A DNA stretch of 64,000 nt from Bacillus sp. KH172YL63 (GCF_011398925.1 NZ_AP022842.1:3398001-3462000), one strand, 5' to 3'; positions 34,392-42,929 are shown, counted from the first letter of the stretch. Program-made: numbers and translations. The notes: a model not told the origin generated them from the sequence alone.

Positions 34392-34646
34392 TTAATTCGT
34401 CGAATTCAGTGAAATCAACCGATACAGGATCGTCGTTTGTTCATCCTTCCATTCCATCTTTTCAATCCTGCCGTAGCCGCTCGGATCACTGTGCTTCGTC
34501 TTTCTCACGTCGATCGGCACATGCATTGGATAAAGGCGGTATCCGTCCTTTTGCAGGGAGAAAAGGTTTTCTTCCTTCCTCACTTCTCTTCCTTTTGTCA
34601 CAATCATCGTATTTAATTCTAAGCCCATGCCCATATCGTCAGCCAT
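34392..34646 (-). CDS. ytmB: DUF2584 family protein YtmB
   Basis: An 80-84 residue protein (LELNTMIVTKGREVRKEENLF ... ILYRLISLNSTN) that matches B. subtilis YtmB, of unknown function. The start is uncertain. ATG 34646 directly follows AAAAGG with no spacing, whereas ATG 34634 gives the usual family N-terminus MGMGLEL with 12-base spacing. The gene follows ytmA by ten bases, so the two are cotranscribed. Confidence 0.82.
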   Translation of the reverse strand: MADDMGMGLELNTMIVTKGREVRKEENLFSLQKDGYRLYPMHVPIDVRKTKHSDPSGYGRIEKMEWKDEQTTILYRLISLNSTN

Positions 34647-34656
34647 CCTTTTGTTC

Positions 34657-35439
34657 TCATTGTTTTTTCATCCATGCCGATAGCATGGAGACAATCTCTT
34701 GATTTTTCCGCGGGGGAAAGTAATGTGTGAAATCTTTGAAGATGTGGGAGTAAACCGGTTTTCCCAACTCTTTCAGCCTTTTTTCTAATCTATATGCATG
34801 CTCGACGGAAACGTTCAGATCTTTTTCGCCGTGAATGATCAGGACGGGTGCCTCCAATGCTTCCAGTCCGTACAGGGGCGTCCGCCATTCATAGCGTTCC
34901 GGTACTTTATTTGGACTCCCGCCGATCACCCGTTTCATCATCCTGCGGAGGTCCTTTCGCTCCTCATAGGTGAGGAACATGTCCGATACGCCTCCCCACG
35001 TCACGATTGATGCCGCTTCCCTGCATGCCATGCCTGTCAGGAGGGCCATCACTCCCCCTCTGGAAAAGCCGAACACATGAATCCTTTCCTGCTTCACACG
35101 GGGATGCTCTTTCAACAGTTCAAACCCGGCGATCGCGTCTTCCCGGTCCTCTCCAGCGAAATCTTCATTTCCTTCTCCCCCAAGATTCCCCCTGTAAAAT
35201 GGTGCAAACACAATGAATCCGTGTGAAGCGAATTGTGCGATACGGGCGGGTCTTACCATCCCCACACCTTTAATGCCGCCCCTTAAGTAGAGGAAGCCGT
35301 CGTGAACCTCTCCATCCACCGGTTCAGCCAGCAGCCCCTTTACCTTGAGACCTGATGAGATATAGGTGATGTCATAAAGCGCCACATGGGGGTTCGGGGA
35401 CGGGAACAAGGTTTTTGAAACAATCCTTCCGTTCTTCAT
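34657..35439 (-). CDS. ytmA: Prolyl-oligopeptidase-like alpha/beta hydrolase YtmA
   Basis: A 260-residue serine hydrolase of the S9/dienelactone type. The nucleophile elbow is GFSRGG near 125, the Asp in LIIHGEKDLNVSVEHA and the His in DFTHYFPP near the C-terminus. It lacks the beta-propeller of true prolyl oligopeptidases, and its substrate is unknown. It heads the ytmA-ytmB operon and is divergent from the ytlA-like importer, a neighbourhood identical to B. subtilis. Confidence 0.85.
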   Translation of the reverse strand: MKNGRIVSKTLFPSPNPHVALYDITYISSGLKVKGLLAEPVDGEVHDGFLYLRGGIKGVGMVRPARIAQFASHGFIVFAPFYRGNLGGEGNEDFAGEDREDAIAGFELLKEHPRVKQERIHVFGFSRGGVMALLTGMACREAASIVTWGGVSDMFLTYEERKDLRRMMKRVIGGSPNKVPERYEWRTPLYGLEALEAPVLIIHGEKDLNVSVEHAYRLEKRLKELGKPVYSHIFKDFTHYFPPRKNQEIVSMLSAWMKKQ

Positions 35440-35523
35440 ATTCTCTTCCTTTCAAATCGTGCACTGGGTATTCACACATTTTTTCATCTTCACATACACT
35501 ACTTTAGCAAATCTTTCTGGGCC

Positions 35524-35555
35524 CATTCGTTAAGAACATCCTACCCTAACGAATG
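35524..35555. promoter_or_regulatory. 9-bp inverted repeat upstream of the ytlACD importer
   Basis: CATTCGTTA and TAACGAATG are exact complements separated by 14 bases, about 80 bases before the SBP start. It has no T run, so an operator or leader hairpin is more likely than a terminator. Confidence 0.4.
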
Positions 35556-35634
35556 ACTGTTTAACAAGGAAGAAGATGCACTCATCCCTTATGGTCGTCT
35601 TTTACACACCCATTATTTAAAGGAGGAATTTCAC

Positions 35635-36636
35635 ATGAAGCAATGGCTTCAACGAAGCTTGGGGGCATGTCTGATTCTCATGCTGACAATCGGCTTGACT
35701 GCCTGCGGAGGAAAGGAAGAAGCGATCAAGAAAGTCCGTGTGGCGGAGGTGACCCGTTCGATTTTCTATGCACCAGAGTATGTGGCGATTGAAAAGGGAT
35801 TTTTCAAGGAAGAAGGCCTCGATATTGAATTGACGACCACATGGGGCGGGGATAAAACGATGACCACATTGTTATCCGGCGGGGCAGACGTTGCACTGGT
35901 CGGTTCTGAAACCTCAATCTATGTCTATGCCCAAGGGACCGATGATCCTGTGATCAACTTCGCCCAATTGACGCAAACCGACGGGACATTCCTCGTCTCC
36001 AGGGAAAAAGCAGAGGATTTTGAATGGGATCAATTGAAGGGATCGACCTTCCTCGGTCAGCGCAAAGGCGGTATGCCTCAAATGGTTGGGGAATTCGTGT
36101 TGAAAAATCAAGGCATCGATCCACACAGCGATCTTACCCTGATCCAGAATATTGAATTTGCGAATATTGCGAGTGCCTTTGCATCTGGCACAGGTGACTA
36201 CGTCCAATTATTCGAACCGACAGCATCCATCTTCGAGCAGGAAGGAAAAGGCCACATTGTCGCTTCCTTTGGAACAGAGTCAGGTCATGTACCGTATACC
36301 ACCTTCATGGCGAAAGACAGCTATATGAAAGAAAACAAGGAAACCGTCGAGAAGTTCACAAAAGCGCTTTATAAGGCACAAAAATGGGTCGCCGATCACT
36401 CAGCAGCAGAAATCGCCAAAGTCATCGAACCCTATTTCGAAGACACGGAGCTCCAATTGATTGAAACGGTTGTCGACCGCTATAAATCACAAGGCTCCTT
36501 TGCCACCGATCCGATCCTTGACGAAGAAGAGTGGGCAAATCTGCAGGACATCATGGATGAAGCAGGCGAGCTGCCTCAACCGGTAGAGCACGAAACGCTG
36601 GTGAACACCTCGATTGCTGAAAAAGCGGCTGATTAA
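35635..36636 (+). CDS. ytlA: ABC transporter substrate-binding lipoprotein (NMT1/THI5-like, YtlA)
   Basis: A 333-residue lipoprotein. The signal peptide ends in lipobox LTAC (LTIGLTACGGKEEA). The NMT1/SsuA fold is shown by EYVAIEKGFFKEEGLDIELTTTWGG, DVALVGSETSIY and FEPTASIFEQEGKGHI. Such proteins capture thiamine precursors, sulfonates or related small molecules; the ligand here is not clear. AAGGAGGAATTTCAC precedes ATG 35635. A hairpin follows before the ATPase gene and probably raises the ratio of binding protein to the other components. Confidence 0.87.
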   Translation: MKQWLQRSLGACLILMLTIGLTACGGKEEAIKKVRVAEVTRSIFYAPEYVAIEKGFFKEEGLDIELTTTWGGDKTMTTLLSGGADVALVGSETSIYVYAQGTDDPVINFAQLTQTDGTFLVSREKAEDFEWDQLKGSTFLGQRKGGMPQMVGEFVLKNQGIDPHSDLTLIQNIEFANIASAFASGTGDYVQLFEPTASIFEQEGKGHIVASFGTESGHVPYTTFMAKDSYMKENKETVEKFTKALYKAQKWVADHSAAEIAKVIEPYFEDTELQLIETVVDRYKSQGSFATDPILDEEEWANLQDIMDEAGELPQPVEHETLVNTSIAEKAAD

Positions 36637-36645
36637 AGACCTGTA

Positions 36646-36677
36646 GGGGCTGACTTCTGTGGTCAGCCCCTCTCTTT
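36646..36677 (+). terminator. Intercistronic hairpin between ytlA and ytlC
   Basis: GGGGCTGAC and GTCAGCCCC flank seven bases and are followed by TCTCTTT. A partial terminator inside an ABC-transporter operon would give excess binding protein. Confidence 0.65.
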
Positions 36678-36706
36678 CAAATAAAGAAAATGGAGGCTTG
36701 AATACA

Positions 36707-37483
36707 GTGAACTTCCTATCGATCAAATCCGTCCACCACACCTACTTTTCACCCAAAACGGCCAACCATGCCCTTTCAGATATTTCTTTAGACATACATG
36801 AAGGGGAATTCGTCTCCTTCATCGGACCAAGCGGCTGCGGAAAAACGACGCTCCTTTCGATCGTATCCGGACTCATCCAGCCGACAGAAGGAACTGTCAC
36901 TTTACACGATCGGCCGGTCGCTGAGATGAAACAGAAATTGGGCTACATGCTCCAGCAGGATTATCTGTTTCCCTGGAAGACAATCGAGGAAAATATCTTT
37001 CTCGGTTTGAACATTACGGGAAGGCTGACGGAAGAAAAGAAGGTTGAAGCAAGGGAACTTCTTGCGGAAATGGGGCTTGAAGGCGTAGAGTCATCGTATC
37101 CCAGGGAACTATCAGGAGGCATGCGTCAAAGGATCGCCCTGATCCGCACGCTCATCACAGAACCGCAACTGCTCCTCCTCGATGAGCCGTTCTCCGCCCT
37201 TGATTACCAAACGAAACTGAAGCTTGAGGACCTGGTGTTCCTTACTTTGAAATCCTTTGGCAAAACAGCGATCCTTGTCACCCATGATATCGGGGAAGCG
37301 ATTGCGATGAGTGACCGCATCATCTTATTCGCTTCGAAACCGGGAAGGGTCCATACGATATTCGACGTCCCTCCTGCGCTGAAAGAATTGATGCCGTTCG
37401 AAGTCCGGAACCATGAAGCCTATCCGGCGTTTTTCCAGAGGATATGGAAGGAGCTTGAACAACTTGAATCAAGAAAGAATTAA
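36707..37483 (+). CDS. ytlC: ABC transporter ATP-binding protein (YtlC)
   Basis: A 258-residue ATPase of the nitrate/taurine/thiamine-precursor importer group. Walker A is GPSGCGKTT near 40, the Q loop QQDYLFPW, the signature LSGGMRQR, Walker [13 protein letters not shown] and the switch His in VTHD. It energises the YtlD permease at the inner face of the membrane. The start is GTG 36707 with GGAGG ten bases before it; upstream in-frame codons fall in the hairpin. ytlD overlaps its 3' end. Confidence 0.9.
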   Translation: MNFLSIKSVHHTYFSPKTANHALSDISLDIHEGEFVSFIGPSGCGKTTLLSIVSGLIQPTEGTVTLHDRPVAEMKQKLGYMLQQDYLFPWKTIEENIFLGLNITGRLTEEKKVEARELLAEMGLEGVESSYPRELSGGMRQRIALIRTLITEPQLLLLDEPFSALDYQTKLKLEDLVFLTLKSFGKTAILVTHDIGEAIAMSDRIILFASKPGRVHTIFDVPPALKELMPFEVRNHEAYPAFFQRIWKELEQLESRKN

Positions 37484-38264
37484 ACAAAAACACCTTTTAT
37501 ACATTCAATCGCTCAAGAAAGAGCAGCGCCTGGTCTGGTTCTATCAAGCGCTTATCTTTCTTTCATTCTTCACCCTGTGGGAAATCGCCAGCAGAAACAG
37601 CTGGGTGGACCCGCTCATCTTCAGCTCCCCGTCAAAAATCTGGAAGCTGTTTACCGTGAAGGCTGCAGATGGGACCCTGCTCGCAAATCTGTCGGTGACC
37701 CTCGGGGAAACCGTCGTCGGATTCATACTCGGTACGCTGCTCGGCACCCTGCTCGCCGCTTTATTGTGGTGGTCCCCGTTTTTGTCAAAAGTATTGGACC
37801 CTTATCTGGTGATCCTGAACGCCATGCCAAAGGTCGCCCTCGGGCCGATCTTGATTGTCGGCCTGGGACCTGGCTTTACGTCCATCATTGCCATGGGTAC
37901 GGTCATTTCCATCATCATCACTACGATTGTCGTCTATACATCGTTCCGTGAAGTGGACCCGAATTATTTAAAAGTGATGCAGACTTTCGGGGCGACCCGG
38001 GGGCAGATGTTCAAAGAAGTCATCCTCCCCGCCTCCTTTCCGACCATCATTTCCACTTTGAAAGTGAATGTAGGCTTATCCTGGGTCGGGGTCATCGTGG
38101 GGGAATTCCTCGTCTCTGCAAAAGGACTCGGCTATATGATTATCTATGGCTTCCAAGTCTTCAACTTCACCCTCGTGCTCCTATCACTCCTTGTGATTGC
38201 CGTATTCGCCACGATTATGTATAAGCTTGTAGAGCAGCTTGAAAAGAAATGGATCAAGTCATGA
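37464..38264 (+). CDS. ytlD: ABC transporter permease (YtlD)
   Basis: About 266 residues of a BPD-type permease with six membrane helices and the EAA-type loop [31 protein letters not shown] that docks onto the ATPase. The start is taken as TTG 37464, ten bases after GGAAGGAG, giving a 20-base overlap with ytlC; no ATG lies nearby. It completes the YtlA-YtlC-YtlD importer. Its last bases overlap the convergent Nudix gene. Confidence 0.88.
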   Translation: MNQERIKQKHLLYIQSLKKEQRLVWFYQALIFLSFFTLWEIASRNSWVDPLIFSSPSKIWKLFTVKAADGTLLANLSVTLGETVVGFILGTLLGTLLAALLWWSPFLSKVLDPYLVILNAMPKVALGPILIVGLGPGFTSIIAMGTVISIIITTIVVYTSFREVDPNYLKVMQTFGATRGQMFKEVILPASFPTIISTLKVNVGLSWVGVIVGEFLVSAKGLGYMIIYGFQVFNFTLVLLSLLVIAVFATIMYKLVEQLEKKWIKS

Positions 38265-38730
38265 TCCCGAGATCTGCCACTCTTTTTATGGAGCGTTCAA
38301 CCACTTGATCTTTCATGATGAAACTGAAGGCAGGGTCGTCCACAATCTCTGAAAAACTCCCCTTCCAGAGGACGGCTCCGTCTGTTTCCATATAATCGTC
38401 CTTCTCGACCAGCTCCGTCACTGTCGCAAAGAAAATCGTCTTTACAAAAGGCTCTTCGCCGTACACTTTATATTCTCCGATAAATTGTGGAGCATGAATC
38501 ACGCCACCTGTTTCTTCAAATGTTTCCCGTATCGCGGCGTCTTCGGTTGTTTCGCCTTTTTCCCTCTTCCCGCCAGGAAATTCAAGTCCCCGTTTCTTAT
38601 GCCTGGTCAACAACCATTCCCCGTTGTAGCGGCAAAGTACCAGCACATGGTACGATTCCTGTTGGAAAGCCCCCTGTTCAAATGCCATTTTCACTTTCTT
38701 TCCATTCTCATCCATAAATTGATGCATCAT
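38254..38730 (-). CDS. ytkD: Nudix hydrolase YtkD
   Basis: A 158-residue protein with a full Nudix box: [20 protein letters not shown] followed by ETGG, near 50-72, including the REUXEE core. B. subtilis YtkD hydrolyses nucleoside triphosphates including oxidised guanine nucleotides and protects against mutation. AGAGGTGAAGC precedes ATG 38730. Its stop lies inside the end of convergent ytlD (11-base overlap), so no terminator separates them. Confidence 0.9.
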   Translation of the reverse strand: MMHQFMDENGKKVKMAFEQGAFQQESYHVLVLCRYNGEWLLTRHKKRGLEFPGGKREKGETTEDAAIRETFEETGGVIHAPQFIGEYKVYGEEPFVKTIFFATVTELVEKDDYMETDGAVLWKGSFSEIVDDPAFSFIMKDQVVERSIKRVADLGIMT

Positions 38731-38775
38731 GCTTCACCTCTGTTTCTAAACACTTTCCTTCATCTAACCATAAAT

Positions 38776-38820
38776 AAAAAGCATTGGTCCACAGATTTCT
38801 CTTATGAACCAATGCTTTTC
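38776..38820. terminator. Intrinsic terminator
   Basis: AAAAAGCATTGGT pairs with ACCAATGCTTTT around about 19 bases, downstream of the 112-residue gene on the minus strand. Confidence 0.75.
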
Positions 38821-38824
38821 ACCA

Positions 38825-39163
38825 TCATTCCGGATCCCGGTCCGGTGAAGAACCAAGGATGCCGATGCTTTCAATGAACTTCCGCGCTTCTTCATCACCC
38901 AACCGGTGGATCATTTCATACACATGATGCAGATTCTCGTCATACGCATCATTTTCCCGATCGAAATGATATTGAATATAAGGGACATGGGAACGGTAGA
39001 AATTCTGCCAATCGACTGAGTGATTGGAATCGAACACTTCCCGAAGCTCTGTAATTTCTTGATCTGTTGCGGAAATCTTGAAGTTCCATGGTGAATCCGT
39101 CGAGCTTCTAGAAATTTCACCGCTGGCTACTTCAATATAATAATCATGTCGTTCTTCGTTCAT
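38825..39163 (-). CDS. Conserved hypothetical protein, acidic, 112 residues
   Basis: An acidic soluble protein (MNEERHDYYIEVASGEISRS ... FDRENDAYDENLHHVYEMIHRL). It has no signal peptide, no membrane helix and no catalytic motif that I can name. Database entries of similar proteins are sometimes labelled hydrolase without evidence. The ribosome site GGGAAGATG lies just upstream. It is a single gene ending at a clear terminator. Composition resembles its neighbours. Confidence 0.75.
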   Translation of the reverse strand: MNEERHDYYIEVASGEISRSSTDSPWNFKISATDQEITELREVFDSNHSVDWQNFYRSHVPYIQYHFDRENDAYDENLHHVYEMIHRLGDEEARKFIESIGILGSSPDRDPE

Positions 39164-39214
39164 CTTCCCACTCCTTCACTCGTTTATCTTCAATTTTCCT
39201 CAATGGCAGATATT

Positions 39215-39616
39215 CTATTCACTCCGATTTTTTTTCAATACTTCAACCGCTTTTATTAAAAAGCCGGGAACAGGGACTCCCGCTCTCCCGACATTTTCAA
39301 TGATTGAAATCATTTCATTGCATAAATAAAAAATGATCGTCGCATTACGAATAAAGTGCTGATTTGTTAGTATAGTATCAATAAGGTGGGCAACCGTCAC
39401 GAGAGAAAATACCATCACCTTCCGCCCGATGCCCTTCAACCCGGATTTGCTTGACAGCTTGCCTTCGATCCCGCTTGCAATCAAGCCTGTAAAATAGTCC
39501 AGTACAGCAGCAATCAACAGGAAGGTAATCAACATATCCCATTCTCCGAATAAGTTTAGAATAACGGCACTAACACCAGCCCCAACAAATAGTATACTTT
39601 TCTCCAAATAAAGCAT
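39215..39616 (-). CDS. Phage-holin-like membrane protein (holin_4/toxin-secretion type)
   Basis: A 133-residue protein with three to four hydrophobic segments and the family landmarks FLLIAAVLDYFTGLIASGIEGKLSSKSGLKGIGRKVM and FYLCNEMISIIENVGRAGVPVPGFL. The family includes phage holins and clostridial toxin-secretion proteins. No endolysin, portal or other phage gene is nearby, and a similar gene sits here in B. subtilis (ytkC, from memory), so it is a chromosomal homologue. Role unknown; possibly cell lysis or export. Confidence 0.82.
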   Translation of the reverse strand: MLYLEKSILFVGAGVSAVILNLFGEWDMLITFLLIAAVLDYFTGLIASGIEGKLSSKSGLKGIGRKVMVFSLVTVAHLIDTILTNQHFIRNATIIFYLCNEMISIIENVGRAGVPVPGFLIKAVEVLKKNRSE

Positions 39617-39789
39617 CTCCTCTTCTCAACGGATGGTTTCACCTGTATCAGCTCCGAAGTCGTCGACAAGCGTCTGAATGGTTAAAAAGTCCGATATAGG
39701 GTAAAGACAAATAAGAGTTGTCCTAGCATAATATGTTGCGTAATTCAGAAACGTTCATGTTAAAATGGAATGAAAGGGAGGTGAAGCGC

Positions 39790-40035
39790 ATGAAGTTGAT
39801 CGAAGAGATTTATGAAATGTACCGAGGAAGGATCAAAGGTACCGACGAAGACTTAGACCTCATTGCCCTTACAATCTTAGAAGATACCTCAAGGAAAGAG
39901 TTATTGGAGCTCATCCAGGAAATGGACACAGAAGAATTACAATACTTCTTCCGCTTATACATATTTGAAACACTGAAAGAAAAATGGTCTGACAATGAAG
40001 ACCGGGTATTGCTTGAGAAAAAGAGCCTTCATTAA
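39790..40035 (+). CDS. Small conserved acidic protein (DUF6154-like)
   Basis: An 81-residue protein starting MKLIEEIYEMYRGRIKGTDE, with AAGGGAGGTGAAGCGC just before ATG 39790; the 19 upstream in-frame codons lack a ribosome site. It is mainly helical, Glu/Leu-rich, without Cys or membrane segments. It resembles a small Bacillus family listed as DUF6154 (from memory), function unknown. A perfect terminator follows. Confidence 0.75.
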   Translation: MKLIEEIYEMYRGRIKGTDEDLDLIALTILEDTSRKELLELIQEMDTEELQYFFRLYIFETLKEKWSDNEDRVLLEKKSLH

Positions 40036-40044
40036 TCCCCTAAA

Positions 40045-40080
40045 AAAACGTTGTTCCGATATCGGAACAACGTTTTTTTC
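40045..40080. terminator. Bidirectional intrinsic terminator
   Basis: AAAAAAACGTTGTTCCGAT and ATCGGAACAACGTTTTTTT are perfect complements. It overlaps the stop codon of the convergent YjfB-like gene. Confidence 0.85.
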
Positions 40081-40261
40081 AACCCTTTACATCCACCATC
40101 ACGCCTTTTGTCGGATGAGGCGCAGGTTGACTTGCCTGCATCTCCCTCATCATCACCGTCACCTGTGCCGTTTGCGTGGCCATCTGGCTTTTCAACAGAT
40201 TCATGCCTAGCGTGCGCTGAAGCTCTGCCACCTGCTTCCCCATCATGGAAGAGATCTCCAT
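40079..40261 (-). CDS. YjfB-like putative motility protein
   Basis: A 60-residue protein beginning MEISSMMGKQVAELQRTLGM and ending PTKGVMVDVKG with a central PAPHP, the pattern of the YjfB family (putative motility protein). Methionine- and glutamine-rich; no membrane segment. GAGGGAGCTTCC precedes ATG 40261. The true role is unknown, and no flagellar genes lie nearby. Confidence 0.82.
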   Translation of the reverse strand: MEISSMMGKQVAELQRTLGMNLLKSQMATQTAQVTVMMREMQASQPAPHPTKGVMVDVKG

Positions 40262-40418
40262 GGAAGCTCCCTCCTCGTCTCCTCTTTCAAGGTTGGTACA
40301 TACTATGTCTATTCAGCATACCAAAGATGAAAGGGGAATCATAGACCTGAAATTGTCATGAAATCCCATGAAACTTGGTTGTTTCTGTGATAAAATAATG
40401 AAAAAAGGGGGTTGTATG

Positions 40419-40589
40419 ATGTCAGTCACATTAGTCCTGATCATTGCTGTCGTTATATGCATTCTGGTCATCTTCGTAAGCGCCCTTACGACATCGAAAG
40501 CCTATACATCCGTTAAACATACAGTCGATCCGATTGAAAATAATCCTCACCTTGAAAAGATGAAGAAAGAGGAAGATAAAGAGAAATAA
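40419..40589 (+). CDS. ytzI: Small membrane protein YtzI
   Basis: About 56 residues: one N-terminal hydrophobic helix (TLVLIIAVVICILVIFVSAL) and a polar tail with the conserved TTSKAYTSVKHTVDPIE. This matches B. subtilis YtzI, function unknown. GGGGG lies seven bases before ATG 40419; the adjacent ATG 40416 is an alternative. The location beside luxS is as in B. subtilis. Confidence 0.8.
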   Translation: MSVTLVLIIAVVICILVIFVSALTTSKAYTSVKHTVDPIENNPHLEKMKKEEDKEK

Positions 40590-40600
40590 TGTGGATCACA

Positions 40601-40647
40601 ATAAAAAAATCCGAACCCATTCACCTTTTGAATGGGTTCGGATTTTA
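40601..40647. terminator. Bidirectional intrinsic terminator
   Basis: AAAATCCGAACCCATTC and GAATGGGTTCGGATTTT flank seven bases, between ytzI and convergent luxS. Confidence 0.85.
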
Positions 40648-40661
40648 TTTACTTTGGGAAC

Positions 40662-41135
40662 TTAGGCAAATACTTGCTTCAAGTCTTCGTTGCTTTGGCT
40701 GAGCCAGAATTTCATTAACTTTTTGGCTCCTTCCAAATCATGAAGCTTTGCCTGGCCGCACTGCTTTTCGTTTGCAGCAGGGATTTCTTCGATCTCGACT
40801 GCTTCTTTCATCGTCGCATTCAGAAGGTCGATGATTTCCTCCACTTTCGGCTCGCCGCTCACGACTAAATAATAACCGGTCTGGCATCCCATCGGAGAAA
40901 TATCGATAATATCGAAATGAGCATATGGCTCAGCATATTTACGGATCGTAAAGGCAAGTAAATGCTCGAGTGTATGAATCGCATCAGGCTTCATCGCTTG
41001 CTTGTTTGGTTGGCAGAAACGGATGTCAAACTTGTTCACAAGTCCGTCTGTACCTACTTTATGCACGCCGCAATGTCTGACGAACGGTGCTTTCACTGCA
41101 TTATGATCTAGTTCAAAGCTTTCTACTGAAGGCAT
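40662..41135 (-). CDS. luxS: S-ribosylhomocysteine lyase
   Basis: A 157-residue metalloenzyme of the activated methyl cycle that releases homocysteine and the AI-2 precursor DPD. The metal motif HTLEHLL (HxxEH), the third ligand Cys in GQAKLHD-type CGQ, and the catalytic Cys in [10 protein letters not shown] are all present. GGGAGTG precedes ATG 41135 with good spacing; the ATG five codons earlier does not have it. Monocistronic. It works downstream of SAM-using enzymes fed by metK in the same window. Confidence 0.96.
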   Translation of the reverse strand: MPSVESFELDHNAVKAPFVRHCGVHKVGTDGLVNKFDIRFCQPNKQAMKPDAIHTLEHLLAFTIRKYAEPYAHFDIIDISPMGCQTGYYLVVSGEPKVEEIIDLLNATMKEAVEIEEIPAANEKQCGQAKLHDLEGAKKLMKFWLSQSNEDLKQVFA

Positions 41136-41315
41136 TACAATCACTCCCATTTAGTTTCTTTCTTTAGTATAACGTAAATTCATAGTTATTTCATCAACTT
41201 AATACGAATTAAGAAAAATACCTATATTTTCCTGTTACCATTTGACACAAGCCCCAACATATCAAACACTGAAAAATTTTGATATAGTAGAAGAAAACCA
41301 CTCAGGAGTCGGATC

Positions 41316-41546
41316 ATGAAACAAATTCTATTATTACTATTCAAGCTATATCAACGGGTGATCTCCCCCCTCAAACCGCCCACCTGCAGGTTTTACCCGA
41401 CCTGTTCCCACTACGGCGTGGAAGCAGTCAGCCGTTTCGGCGCACTCCGTGGCGGCTGGCTGACGATCAAGCGGATTGTGAAATGCCATCCTTTTCACCC
41501 GGGCGGGATCGATCACGTCCCCGAAGATTGGCCAAGGAAGGACTGA
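41316..41546 (+). CDS. yidD: Membrane protein insertion efficiency factor YidD
   Basis: A 76-residue protein with an amphipathic N-terminal helix ([18 protein letters not shown]), the family cysteines in [10 protein letters not shown] and the closing [14 protein letters not shown]. YidD helps YidC-dependent insertion at the inner membrane. GGAGTCGGATC precedes ATG 41316. B. subtilis keeps the gene (ytjA) in the same place, away from rnpA-yidC. Confidence 0.93.
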   Translation: MKQILLLLFKLYQRVISPLKPPTCRFYPTCSHYGVEAVSRFGALRGGWLTIKRIVKCHPFHPGGIDHVPEDWPRKD

Positions 41547-41572
41547 CTCTGCACAGGAGCCGGTCTTTTTTT
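41541..41572 (+). terminator. Intrinsic terminator of yidD
   Basis: GACTGACTC and GAGCCGGTC form an imperfect stem that overlaps the stop codon and is followed by TTTTTTT. Confidence 0.65.
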
Positions 41573-41642
41573 ATTTTCTTTCAAAAATCTCTCCATATAT
41601 CTTGCTTATTACCCCTAACGGTAGTAAAATAACCTTTGTGCT

Positions 41643-41660
41643 AAATCGTAATCATTACAG
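41643..41660 (+). promoter_or_regulatory. Zur box upstream of the zinc-binding lipoprotein
   Basis: AAATCGTAATCATTACAG matches the Bacillus Zur consensus TCGTAATNATTACGA at 14 of 15 positions. It lies about 50 bases before the start codon, where it would block the promoter when zinc is sufficient. Confidence 0.8.
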
Positions 41661-41710
41661 TTAACGATCGTAAATGTTAAAATCAATAAAATATTAAAGG
41701 AGGATTCCTC

Positions 41711-42658
41711 TTGAACTATATGCGCCTCGGTCTGCTCTTATTATTGACCTTACTATTATCTGCCTGCGGAGCTGCTTCCCCGGAGAAAGATGAACAATCA
41801 AAAGATACATTACAGGTATACACCACTGTCTATCCATTGGAAGATTTCACGAAGAAAATTGGTGGAGATTATGTGGATGTTGAAAGCATCTATCCTCCAG
41901 GTGCCGATGAGCACACGTTCGAACCATCCCAGAAAGATATGATCATGATGGCCGATGGAGATGTGTTCTTTTACGTAGGCTTGGGGCTTGAAGGCTTTGT
42001 GGAAGGATCAAAATCAATCCTTGAAAACGAGGACGTCACCGTTGTGCCGACGAGCGATGGAATCGATATTCATCCTTCCGAAGAAAGTGCTGAAGAAGAC
42101 CATGAAGATGAAGATCACGGCGATGAGCATCATCATGACGTCGATCCCCACCTCTGGCTGGATCCTCTTTACGCAAAAGAGATGGCGATCAACATCGCAG
42201 ACACCCTTTCAAAAGAAATGCCTGAACATAAAGATGAATTCCAAGCGAACCTAGAGACGCTCGAAAAAGAACTTGATGCCCTGGACGCTGAATTCAGTAA
42301 GATGGCAGACAATGCACCAAAGAAAACATTCTTCGTCTCCCACTCAGCCTACAGCTATTGGGAAGCGCGGTATGGACTTCATCAGGAAGCCATTGCCGGC
42401 TTGAACACGGCAGACGAACCTTCCCAGCAGGAGCTGAAAAAAATCATCGAAAAAGGGAAAGAGGACAATATCCAGTACATCCTGTTCGAACAAAACGTCT
42501 CATCACGCCTGACGGAAGTCGTCCAAAATGAACTCGGTGCAAAAGCACTCACCCTTCACAACCTTTCTGTCCTGACAGAAGAAGACCGTGACAATGGAGA
42601 AGATTACGTTTCATTGATGAAACGGAACATCGATACATTAAAAACTGCATTGCAATAG
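41711..42658 (+). CDS. znuA: Zinc ABC transporter substrate-binding lipoprotein (ZnuA/AdcA type)
   Basis: A 315-residue cluster A-I metal-binding lipoprotein. The lipobox is LSAC (LLLSACGAA), a metal His is in GADEHTFEPS, then comes a His/Asp/Glu-rich loop EEDHEDEDHGDEHHHDVDPH (about 133-153) typical of zinc chaperoning, and further ligands in FVSHSAYSYW and near the end. The start is TTG 41711, seven bases after AGGAGG. The Zur box and His loop argue for zinc rather than manganese. No permease or ATPase gene adjoins, so its partners lie elsewhere. Confidence 0.9.
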   Translation: MNYMRLGLLLLLTLLLSACGAASPEKDEQSKDTLQVYTTVYPLEDFTKKIGGDYVDVESIYPPGADEHTFEPSQKDMIMMADGDVFFYVGLGLEGFVEGSKSILENEDVTVVPTSDGIDIHPSEESAEEDHEDEDHGDEHHHDVDPHLWLDPLYAKEMAINIADTLSKEMPEHKDEFQANLETLEKELDALDAEFSKMADNAPKKTFFVSHSAYSYWEARYGLHQEAIAGLNTADEPSQQELKKIIEKGKEDNIQYILFEQNVSSRLTEVVQNELGAKALTLHNLSVLTEEDRDNGEDYVSLMKRNIDTLKTALQ

Positions 42659-42668
42659 GGGATTATGA

Positions 42669-42697
42669 TAAGAGCAGCCATGACGGCTGCTCTTTTT
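42669..42697 (+). terminator. Intrinsic terminator of znuA
   Basis: AAGAGCAGCC and GGCTGCTCTT flank ATGAC, followed by a T run. Confidence 0.85.
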
Positions 42698-42754
42698 TGC
42701 GTTTTCGGGGTTATGGCCCGGCGGTTGGACGGGGTGATGGAGCTTTTTGAGGGG

Positions 42755-42871
42755 TTTTATTTTCAAAAATGGGGTGGGTATTTTCAAAAACGGGGAGGTT
42801 CTTTTCAAAAATGAAGATTTATTTTCAAAAATGAAGATTTATTTTCAAAAGCGGCTGATTTATTTTCAAAA
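42755..42871 (+). repeat. Repeat array, core TTTTCAAAA, 20-21 bp period
   Basis: TTTTCAAAA occurs six times in register, at 42760, 42781, 42802, 42822, 42842 and 42863 (steps 21, 21, 20, 20, 21). The spacers are G-rich (ATGGGGTGGG, ACGGGGAGGT, ATGAAGAT twice, GCGGCTGAT). Together with the next array it fills the 487-base gap between znuA and cydA. No ORF with a ribosome site and no stable hairpin is seen. Confidence 0.8.
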
Positions 42872-42929
42872 CGCCTTGAAGAGGCTTGACGATTGGGGGT
42901 GATTGCTCTGAATAGCGTCCCGTGTGAAA

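Noticed and set aside
39215..40261. Possible prophage remnant (holin-like and YjfB-like genes)
   Set aside because: No integrase, structural or lysin genes, no att-like repeats, and the gene order is the conserved chromosomal one.
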